The notes under the pieces were generated by a model that was not told the origin of the DNA, did no database searches, and worked only from the letters and a program-made list of their open reading frames with translations. The position numbers were made by a program, and so were the translations under genes. Source: an uncultured Anaerolineaceae bacterium (GTDB taxonomy: Bacteria > Chloroflexota > Anaerolineae > Anaerolineales > Anaerolineaceae). From it: DNA of 5,303 bases. Shown here piece after piece: positions 1-4,543 of this stretch (its first letter is position 1; the number at the start of each line of letters is the position of its first letter). Location of the stretch: contig CALESS010000330.1 of assembly GCA_937907495.1 (NCBI GenBank), positions 1 to 5,303 on the forward strand, written 5' to 3'.

Positions 1-11
1 GAAGGGGAATG

Positions 12-785
12 TTATGGGTTGGGCAGAACCTGTTGGACGATGGCGGGGAGGGCTTCGGCTACATCCAGGGGCAGGCGGATGGCGGCAACCTCATCCAGAA
101 AGGTGGGGGTCTGGTTGATGAGAATGATACGGGCTCCGGCTTCATGGGCTTCCAGGGGAATGTAGGCAGCCGGGGTGACCGTGAGCGAGGAACCGGCGAT
201 GAGCATCACATCTGCGGTGTGGGCATGGAATTCCGCCTGGTGCCAGGTCTCGGCGGGGAGTTGTTCCTCAAATAAGACGATATCTGGTTTCAGGACAGCC
301 TGACACTCCGGGCAGAGGGGGATTTTGCCATCCTGCAGAAAAGTGGGTAAAAAATCACGAGCGGGAAAGGTTTGGTGGCAACCAGTGCAGGAAAGGGTGC
401 GCAGTGAACCGTGCAGCTCGAGGACGGCTCGAGAACCGGCCTGGAGATGTAAATCATCAATATTCTGGGTGATGACGGCCTGAAGCAGACCCGCGGTTTC
501 GAGATCGGCCAGTGCCTGGTGGGCGGGGTTCGGGGTGGCGGAAAGGCTGGTGTGGGCGAGCGGTCGCAGCCAGTTGAAGAAGATTTGCGGGGTGTAGCGG
601 AAACTGGTGAGCGAAGCCACCTGCATGGGGTCGTCTTTTTCCCACAGGCCGGTGCGGGCAGAGCGGAAATCCGGGATTCCCGAGGGGGTGGAGATGCCGG
701 CGCCGGTGAAGGCAACCAAATGCCGGGCGGAACGAATCAGCCCGGCTGCTTTCTGAATGGCAGGTTGATACTCTGGCGGAATCAT
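12..785 (-). CDS. Sir2-family NAD-dependent protein deacylase (sirtuin, CobB-like)
   Basis: This is a complete 257-residue bacterial sirtuin. It should remove acyl groups from lysines in cytoplasmic proteins, using NAD+ and releasing nicotinamide and O-acetyl-ADP-ribose. Visible motifs are GAGIST (28-33) and GIPDFR (36-41) of the NAD-binding Rossmann fold, TQNID (106-110), and ELHG with the catalytic His125. The zinc Cys pairs are C133/C136 and C158/C161, followed by KPDIVLFEEQLP (166-177) and GSS before VTPAA. By eye alignment to E. coli CobB, the Tyr-x-x-Arg that selects succinyl-lysine is replaced by Phe70 and Leu73, so a deacetylase is more likely than a desuccinylase (inference). I chose ATG 785 because it overlaps the stop of the upstream gene as ATGA, giving coupling, and because the motifs then sit at normal distances. 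There is only a weak Shine-Dalgarno (AAGAA), consistent with coupling. The frame stays open upstream to 866, but that extension lies inside the neighbour and has no sirtuin character. The stop is TAA at 14-12. Confidence 0.95.
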   Translation of the reverse strand: MIPPEYQPAIQKAAGLIRSARHLVAFTGAGISTPSGIPDFRSARTGLWEKDDPMQVASLTSFRYTPQIFFNWLRPLAHTSLSATPNPAHQALADLETAGLLQAVITQNIDDLHLQAGSRAVLELHGSLRTLSCTGCHQTFPARDFLPTFLQDGKIPLCPECQAVLKPDIVLFEEQLPAETWHQAEFHAHTADVMLIAGSSLTVTPAAYIPLEAHEAGARIILINQTPTFLDEVAAIRLPLDVAEALPAIVQQVLPNP

Positions 786-1933
786 TTCTTGATGATATGC
801 GCCCCCAGGTTGGCGGCCAGCCGATTGTATTGCTGGGAAACCAGGCCATCCGGCTGGATGAGGCACAGCGGAAGGTTGCGGCGCGAGGCATTGAAGGCCA
901 GTTCCGGCGCGGGGGGGATCAATTGCACCACCTGCATCCCTAATTGCTCCTGGATCTGGGCAATGGTCAATTGCATATCAGCGCGAATGCGGTTGACCAG
1001 CACCAGGCTCAACAATTTGGTGCGGCCAAAGCCGAGCAGGCGTAAATCGTCAAAATATACCTGGGTGGCCTGGATGGCGGTGGGGAAGGGTTCGGTCAGC
1101 ACCATGGCTTCCTCACACATCCCCAGGATGCGCTCGTAACCGGGCAGGATGATGTTTCCGAAATCCAGGATGACAAGGGAGGCCATCTGCCCGAGACTGC
1201 GGATAATGGCTTCAAATTGCGGGGTGGAATTGACCAGCGAAATGTCATTGAGGCGGGAGGAGGCAAGTAATAAGCGCGGGCCGAAGGTGGTACGGGTTAA
1301 TTCATCCCCCACCCGTTGAGGAGTGATTTCCTGCACGGGCAGGCGCAGTAGTTTATTCAAGCCCTGGGGATCGGTGAAGCCCAATTCGGTTCCCCAAACA
1401 CCGTGACCAGGGCGCATTTCAACGGCGATTACATCCACCTTTTCGCGCTGGTAATAGCTGATGGCCAGGTTGAGAGCCAGGGTGGAAGCACCCACCCCGC
1501 CGCGGGGCGCCAGCACGCCCAGAGTATAGCCGCGCTCCTCGGGCAGATCCGTGCCGCGGGTTCGGCTGCGGGCCAGCAGAGATTTTACGTGGGCAATCAA
1601 TTCTGCCGGATGGATGGGTTTGGTGAGGTAATCATCCACACCGGCTTCAAAGCCAATCACTTTATCTTCCACCTGGCTTTTCGCGGTGAACATTAAGATC
1701 GGAATGCCGAGGGTGCCTTGCTGGCCGCGGATACGCCGGGTGACTTCAAACCCATCCATATCCGGCATCATCACGTCCAATACAATCAAGTCCGGGTGAG
1801 ATTCATGGGCGGCTTCGATGCCCTGCAGCCCGCTGCTGGCGGCCAGGATCTCAAAGCCTTGCTTTTCCAGCATCATCCCCACCAGGCGCAGCGTTTCGAC
1901 ATCGTCATCAATGATCAGGATTTTTTCCGGCAT
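782..1933 (-). CDS. Receiver domain fused to MinD/ParA-type ATPase (TadZ/CpaE-like)
   Basis: This is a 383-residue two-domain cytoplasmic protein. Residues 1-122 are a CheY-like receiver with acidic residues D9-D11, phospho-acceptor D53 in LIVLDVMMPDMDG, T83 and K105-P106. All the residues needed for phosphorylation by a histidine kinase are therefore present. Residues about 135-383 are a MinD/ParA-type P-loop ATPase. Its deviant Walker A is RGGVGAST (144-151), in which the usual second Lys is Ala, as in TadZ/CpaE proteins of tad pilus systems. Walker B is LVILDFGN with D257. CpaE/TadZ proteins localise pilus machinery at the cell pole and have an atypical receiver; here the receiver looks fully functional. 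No tad or cpa genes are visible, so a pilus role is not established and another positioning or signalling role is possible. ATG 1933 has GAGG six bases upstream (1943-1940). It is the first visible gene of the operon and its stop overlaps the sirtuin start. No histidine kinase is in view. Confidence 0.9.
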   Translation of the reverse strand: MPEKILIIDDDVETLRLVGMMLEKQGFEILAASSGLQGIEAAHESHPDLIVLDVMMPDMDGFEVTRRIRGQQGTLGIPILMFTAKSQVEDKVIGFEAGVDDYLTKPIHPAELIAHVKSLLARSRTRGTDLPEERGYTLGVLAPRGGVGASTLALNLAISYYQREKVDVIAVEMRPGHGVWGTELGFTDPQGLNKLLRLPVQEITPQRVGDELTRTTFGPRLLLASSRLNDISLVNSTPQFEAIIRSLGQMASLVILDFGNIILPGYERILGMCEEAMVLTEPFPTAIQATQVYFDDLRLLGFGRTKLLSLVLVNRIRADMQLTIAQIQEQLGMQVVQLIPPAPELAFNASRRNLPLCLIQPDGLVSQQYNRLAANLGAHIIKK

Positions 1934-1959
1934 GGCAAACCTCGTATCTGCAGAAAGGG

Positions 1960-1996
1960 TTTAAAGAACATTCCAATGGTTGTTCAATTCGGTCAA
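1960..1996 (-). promoter_or_regulatory. Candidate promoter(s) of the receiver-ATPase/sirtuin operon
   Basis: Reading the minus strand, TTGACC (1996-1991) resembles a -35 box, but the hexamer 17 bases on (GAATGT) is poor. A second pairing is TTGAAC (1987-1982), a 16-base spacer and TTTAAA (1965-1960), which would start transcription near 1953 and leave a leader of about 20 bases carrying the GAGG site. Both are weak sigma-70-type matches made by eye. The location, in the short divergent gap, is the stronger argument that the operon promoter is here. Confidence 0.3.
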
Positions 1997-1999
1997 CCA
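1977..1999. promoter_or_regulatory. Dyad-symmetric operator candidate between divergent genes
   Basis: TGGTTG (1977-1982) and CAACCA (1994-1999) form a perfect inverted repeat separated by 11 bases. Two further symmetric pairs match inside, giving 8 of 11 base pairs of symmetry around 1988. The element spans about -45 to -23 of the predicted tilS start and contains TTGACC of the opposite strand, so a dimeric regulator bound here could act on both directions. No regulator can be named. Confidence 0.35.
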
Positions 2000-2009
2000 C
2001 TCAATGTAC

Positions 2010-2015
2010 TATAAT
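2010..2015 (+). promoter_or_regulatory. tilS promoter -10 box (TATAAT), predicted leaderless start
   Basis: TATAAT is a perfect consensus -10 hexamer. If it occupies -12 to -7, then +1 is base 2022, the A of the first tilS ATG that fits the protein family. There is no good -35: ATTCGG lies at 17-base spacing and TTCGGT at 16. There is no Shine-Dalgarno between the box and the ATG. The sequence around it is AT-rich compared with the rest of the gene. Confidence 0.5.
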
Positions 2016-2021
2016 TATCGC

Positions 2022-3449
2022 ATGAATATGTACATCCTCCAACATATTATACAATTTCATTGCAAGATTCAACTTACAGACTTGCTAGTTCTGGGGGTTT
2101 CCGGCGGAGCGGATAGCCTTTGCCTGTTGGATGTGATGCGCCGGTTGGGGTATCCGGTGGTGGCGGCACACTTTAATCACCAATTGCGCCCGCAAGCCGA
2201 AGCGGATGAGCAAGCGGTGAAGAAATTGGCGGCGGATTGGCAGCTCCCCTTTGTCTGCGGGCGAGGGGATGTAGCGGAATTTGCGCGCCTGGAGAGATTA
2301 TCCCTGGAGGAGGCGGCCCGCAAGCTGCGTTATACCTTTTTGTTTGAACAGGCTCGCCAGGCAGGTGCGGCGGCAGTTGCTGTCGCTCATCATGCCGGGG
2401 ACCAGGTGGAAACGATTCTGATGCATTTCTTGCGCGGCAGCGGGATTGCCGGTCTGCGGGGAATGCAGGTACGCACCACGATGTCTGAATGGGATGCGGA
2501 AATTCCGCTGATCCGGCCGCTGCTCGGGGTGAGCCGGGAGGAAATTGAACATTACTGCCTGGAACGCGGGCTGCAAGCCCAGCAGGATGCCACCAATGCG
2601 GATGCGGCCTATTTCCGCAACCGATTGCGGCTGGAATTGATCCCCGAGCTTGAGCGTTACAACCCGAATTTCCGGGCCGGAATCTTGCAGATGGCAAATG
2701 TGATGGCAGGGGAAGAGCAGTTGCTGCAGGAATGCACGTCCGAGGCCTGGCAGGAATGCTGCCAGCAGGTAAATCCGGGGGGGGTGCAAATCAATCCCCC
2801 GGTATTTTCCACCTTCCCGCGGCCGTTGCAACGCCGCCTTTTGAGGGAGGGGATGGGCCGGTTACTGCCAGACTTGCGTGACCTTGATTTTGCGGCTGTG
2901 GAGCGCGGCCTGGATTACCTGGATGAACGTCCCACCCGGGGCCGGGTGGATATTATCCGGGGGGTGAGCCTGGCGGCTGATTTGGATGCCTGCTTCTTAC
3001 TAAAACCGGGGGCGGTGATGCCCCCCGGTGATTTTCCACAGGTGCCCGCCGGACGGGAGATTGAGGTGCCGCTGGAAGGGGAAATTGAGCTGGAAAATAA
3101 CTGGAGGATCCGGCTGGAAATGGTGGAACGTCCAACCACCTTTGCTGGCGGAGCAGAGAACAAGTTGTGGCTGGATCCAGAGCGGTGGGCGGGAAAGCTG
3201 TTGATCCGCCGGTGGCGTAGGGACGATCAATTTGAGCCGATGGGGATGGATGGAAAACGAGTGAAGGTGGGGGATTGGTTTGCCAAACAGCATCTGCCGC
3301 ACCGGGCGCGCAGCGGTTGGCCGGTTCTGGCAGCCGGGGATGATATTCTATGGGTGGTGGGGAAACGGGCCGCGGAAAGCGGAAAAATTCTGCCGGAAAC
3401 CCGAAACGTTATTTGCCTGAGCCTTCTTCGCCCGGGGCGAGCTGCTTGA
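2022..3449 (+). CDS. tilS: tRNA(Ile)-lysidine synthetase TilS
   Basis: TilS attaches lysine to C34 of the CAU anticodon of tRNA(Ile2) using ATP. This switches the tRNA from AUG to AUA reading and changes its charging from Met to Ile, which is normally essential. From ATG 2022 the protein has 475 residues. It shows the PP-loop SGGADS (27-32), HFNHQLR (50-56), EEAARKLRY (96-104), HHAGDQVET (123-131), RPLLGVSREEI (165-175), DATN (189-192) and RNRLR (199-203). A helical middle region follows. The C-terminal TilS domain (about 392-470, IRRWRRDDQF...KVGDWFAKQHLPHRAR...WVVGKR) indicates the long, E. coli-like architecture. The frame is also open from TTG 1980 and ATG 2004, but those lie upstream of or across the -10 box. 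ATG 2022 places SGGxDS at a usual distance; ATG 2028 is an alternative. The first ~25 codons are AT-rich. The gene diverges from the receiver-ATPase operon and converges on the recombinase gene. Confidence 0.96.
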   Translation: MNMYILQHIIQFHCKIQLTDLLVLGVSGGADSLCLLDVMRRLGYPVVAAHFNHQLRPQAEADEQAVKKLAADWQLPFVCGRGDVAEFARLERLSLEEAARKLRYTFLFEQARQAGAAAVAVAHHAGDQVETILMHFLRGSGIAGLRGMQVRTTMSEWDAEIPLIRPLLGVSREEIEHYCLERGLQAQQDATNADAAYFRNRLRLELIPELERYNPNFRAGILQMANVMAGEEQLLQECTSEAWQECCQQVNPGGVQINPPVFSTFPRPLQRRLLREGMGRLLPDLRDLDFAAVERGLDYLDERPTRGRVDIIRGVSLAADLDACFLLKPGAVMPPGDFPQVPAGREIEVPLEGEIELENNWRIRLEMVERPTTFAGGAENKLWLDPERWAGKLLIRRWRRDDQFEPMGMDGKRVKVGDWFAKQHLPHRARSGWPVLAAGDDILWVVGKRAAESGKILPETRNVICLSLLRPGRAA

Positions 3450-3921
3450 GCTTGAGGCTGATTTCCCGCCATTGAATTTTGCTGATACCCATCTTCTGGC
3501 GAATCAATTCATGGTCCACGCCGGCATTCCAATCCGTGAGGGCAGAGGTCCAGCGGCACATATCAAAAGAGAGGTGCTTGGATAAGCCCGCTTCCGTGCC
3601 TAAATCTTCCAGCAAATATTCCAGGCGGCGCGGCGACCAGGGAAAAACAGTGTCTTCGGGCTTGTATTGGGCTAAATATTCCTGGTAGGCTTCAATCCAT
3701 TCGGGGGGCAGCTCGATCTTGCGCTCTTTATACCGGTTGCGGGTATTGGCGTAGCGTACGAAGAGAATGGGGCCGCCTTGCGCCTCAAGGTCAATGTGAT
3801 TCAGGTGAATGGAAAGACATTCGCCTTTTTTAATGCCGGTTGTCAGCAGCAATGCAACCAGGGTGTATGGGCGGGCATCCGGTTTGCGAGCGGTGCGCTG
3901 GGCGTTGGCAACTTCCAACAC
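3409..3921 (-). CDS. Tyrosine recombinase-like catalytic domain, active site lost (C-terminal half)
   Basis: This reading frame has the fold signature of a XerC/XerD catalytic domain but lacks its chemistry. Counting from GTG 3921 (170 residues), the Arg-I box reads TTGIKKGECLSI, with Lys31 where Arg belongs. The box-II region reads LSFDMCRWTSAL, with Arg123 kept but Asp120 in place of His. The LGH position is MGI (Ile146), and the Tyr nucleophile position is Ser155. The spacings 120/123/146/155 match XerD H244/R247/H270/Y279 (numbers from memory) with no gaps, so the substitutions are not an alignment slip. Recombination by itself is very unlikely; DNA binding or a structural role is possible. 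GTG 3921 is only the first start-like codon after the upstream stop. It lies in the middle of a predicted helix with no clear ribosome binding site, and the frame continues up to the stop at 3975-3973. The 3' end overlaps tilS by 41 bases. Confidence 0.7.
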   Translation of the reverse strand: MLEVANAQRTARKPDARPYTLVALLLTTGIKKGECLSIHLNHIDLEAQGGPILFVRYANTRNRYKERKIELPPEWIEAYQEYLAQYKPEDTVFPWSPRRLEYLLEDLGTEAGLSKHLSFDMCRWTSALTDWNAGVDHELIRQKMGISKIQWREISLKLKQLAPGEEGSGK

Positions 3922-3972
3922 TTTTTTTAACTCGGCGGGGGTGAGGACTTCTGGCAGAGGGCTGATGACCGA

Positions 3973-4329
3973 TTACTGCAGTACCTTTTCCGCCGGGTCC
4001 AGCGGTAATACGCCACCGGTCTGCAGCCAGCGGAAGAAGGCCTTGATGGAGGTAATCCGCCGCGCCAGGGATTTGGGGCTGCAAGGGACGCCCCTCCCGG
4101 TCTGAAGCCAATCCAAAAAGGAATTGAGGTCGCGGGTGGTGATACTGCCCAGTGGACGATCGGGAGGCAGGTAATTGGCGAGCAATTGGACATCCCCTAA
4201 AAAGGCTTTGACGGTGTAAATGGAGCGACCCTTATCGGCCAGGTAAAGCTCCCAGGCCCGCAGGGCGGGCAGGAGGGGGGTGGAGGATGTGATGTGGGCG
4301 GTATACTCAATCGCTGGGTGATCTGGCAT
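3973..4329 (-). CDS. Tyrosine recombinase N-terminal SAM-like core-binding domain (split gene)
   Basis: This is a 118-residue frame corresponding to the helical N-terminal DNA-binding domain of XerC/XerD-type recombinases. The family pattern is clear: ALRAWELYLADKGRS (about 23-37), then a helix and SITTRDLNSFLDWLQ (about 62-76), then SPKSLARRITSIKAFFRWL (about 84-102) and DPAEKVLQ at the end, equivalent to the usual NPAEKV before the linker. It ends at TAA 3975-3973, exactly where the interdomain linker starts. ATG 4329 is well supported by GAGGAG seven bases upstream and a promoter behind it. Translation would give a lone core-binding domain. Beyond the stop the same frame reads SVISPLPEVLTPAELKKV, a typical linker and first catalytic-domain helix, which shows that the two halves were one gene. 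Confidence 0.75.
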   Translation of the reverse strand: MPDHPAIEYTAHITSSTPLLPALRAWELYLADKGRSIYTVKAFLGDVQLLANYLPPDRPLGSITTRDLNSFLDWLQTGRGVPCSPKSLARRITSIKAFFRWLQTGGVLPLDPAEKVLQ

Positions 4330-4342
4330 GAGGAATCTCCTC
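4330..4342 (-). promoter_or_regulatory. Recombinase ribosome binding site inside a small hairpin
   Basis: The leader reads GAGGAGATTCCTC immediately before ATG 4329. GAGGA (4342-4338) can pair perfectly with TCCTC (4334-4330) across a three-base loop, partly hiding the Shine-Dalgarno. Five base pairs with three G-C pairs is a marginal structure, so this may tune translation or may be chance. Confidence 0.4.
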
Positions 4343-4364
4343 GAATTTGCGTGTAGGTAAATGT

Positions 4365-4393
4365 AGTGTACTGGAAATGGGATTAAATGTCAA
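4365..4393 (-). promoter_or_regulatory. Sigma-70-type promoter of the recombinase gene
   Basis: On the minus strand, a perfect -35 box TTGACA (4393-4388) is followed by exactly 17 bases and TACACT (4370-4365), four of six matches to the -10 consensus. Transcription would start near 4358, leaving a leader of about 29 bases with the GAGGAG site. This is the best promoter in the window by box match and spacing. Confidence 0.65.
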
Positions 4394-4399
4394 TTGACA
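4388..4399. repeat. Perfect 12-base palindrome over the -35 box
   Basis: TGTCAATTGACA reads the same on both strands and so places a TTGACA hexamer on each strand. It covers the -35 box of the recombinase promoter, where a repressor would block RNA polymerase. On the plus strand no -10 box follows at 15-19 bases, so a second promoter is not supported. Confidence 0.5.
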
Positions 4400-4428
4400 A
4401 AATGGGGAGAAGACAGGAGGTTTTCTGG

Positions 4429-4485
4429 ATGGAAAAGCTGCCCGCAGCCCGCACCGGCAAGTCTGAATTGCGAATTTCCTCATAG
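4429..4485 (+). CDS. Possible 18-residue small ORF with strong ribosome binding site
   Basis: AGGAGG (4415-4420) lies eight bases before ATG 4429. The frame encodes MEKLPAARTGKSELRISS and stops at TAG 4483-4485, just before a hairpin with a T-rich plus-strand flank. The peptide is basic and soluble, with no membrane segment and no family that I recognise. The ribosome binding site is excellent, but no plus-strand promoter is visible. A leader peptide, a small regulatory peptide or plain chance are all possible, and chance cannot be excluded at this length. Confidence 0.25.
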   Translation: MEKLPAARTGKSELRISS

Positions 4486-4489
4486 GAAG

Positions 4490-4527
4490 AAAAAAAAAAC
4501 GAGAAAGAGGGCATCTTTCTCGTTTTT
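4490..4527 (-). terminator. Intrinsic terminator of the LCP gene
   Basis: CGAGAAAGA (4500-4508) pairs perfectly with TCTTTCTCG (4514-4522) across the five-base loop 4509-4513, and five A-T pairs extend the stem. On the minus strand the stem is followed by ten T (4499-4490), giving a classic rho-independent terminator 17 bases after the LCP stop. The plus-strand flank TTTTTCTT could give weaker termination in the other direction. Confidence 0.85.
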
Positions 4528-4543
4528 CTTCGGAGGGCAGAAA

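Larger units (their letters stand above)
3409..4329 (-). pseudogene. Xer-like recombinase gene interrupted by one in-frame TAA
   Basis: Apart from a single TAA at 3975-3973, the frame runs unbroken from ATG 4329 to the stop at 3411-3409, equivalent to 306 codons including both stops, which is a normal XerC/XerD length. There are no frameshifts. The stop is one base from CAA, GAA, AAA, TAT or TAC, so one substitution or a sequencing error would explain it. Against simple decay are the otherwise clean frame, the strong promoter and the strong ribosome binding site. In favour of decay is the missing active site, unless the protein had already lost catalysis and was kept for another role. The alternative is a genuine two-piece protein split at the domain boundary. 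Confidence 0.6.

Noticed and set aside
786..866. N-terminal extension of the sirtuin frame to Met at 866
   Set aside because: It adds 27 residues with no sirtuin similarity, lies entirely inside the receiver-ATPase gene, and ignores the ATGA overlap at 785.
519..1139. 206-codon plus-strand open frame
   Set aside because: It is antisense to the well-supported sirtuin and receiver-ATPase genes, and its composition is that of a reverse-frame shadow (Gly/Arg-rich, no motifs).
1980..2021. Longer tilS start at TTG 1980 or ATG 2004
   Set aside because: These starts lie upstream of or across the TATAAT box, have no Shine-Dalgarno, and would give an N-terminus longer than usual ahead of SGGxDS.
2173..2831. 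Two minus-strand open frames of 174 and 177 codons
   Set aside because: Both are antisense to tilS, which has every family motif. They are Pro/Arg-rich shadows of GC-rich codons with no recognisable domain.
3922..3928. Run of seven A on the minus strand as a frameshift site joining the recombinase halves
   Set aside because: The two halves are already in the same frame and the stop lies before the A-run, so slippage there could not bypass it.
3973..3975. Recoding of the stop as selenocysteine or pyrrolysine
   Set aside because: The codon is TAA, whereas selenocysteine uses TGA and pyrrolysine TAG. The following T is a context for efficient termination.
3974..3983. Ten-base palindrome TACTGCAGTA next to the recombinase stop
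   Set aside because: It is short and lies within coding sequence, with no partner element. A chance palindrome is more likely than a recombination or binding site.
4394..4422. Plus-strand promoter for the mini-ORF from the second TTGACA of the palindrome
   Set aside because: No hexamer resembling TATAAT occurs 15-19 bases downstream; the region is G-rich.
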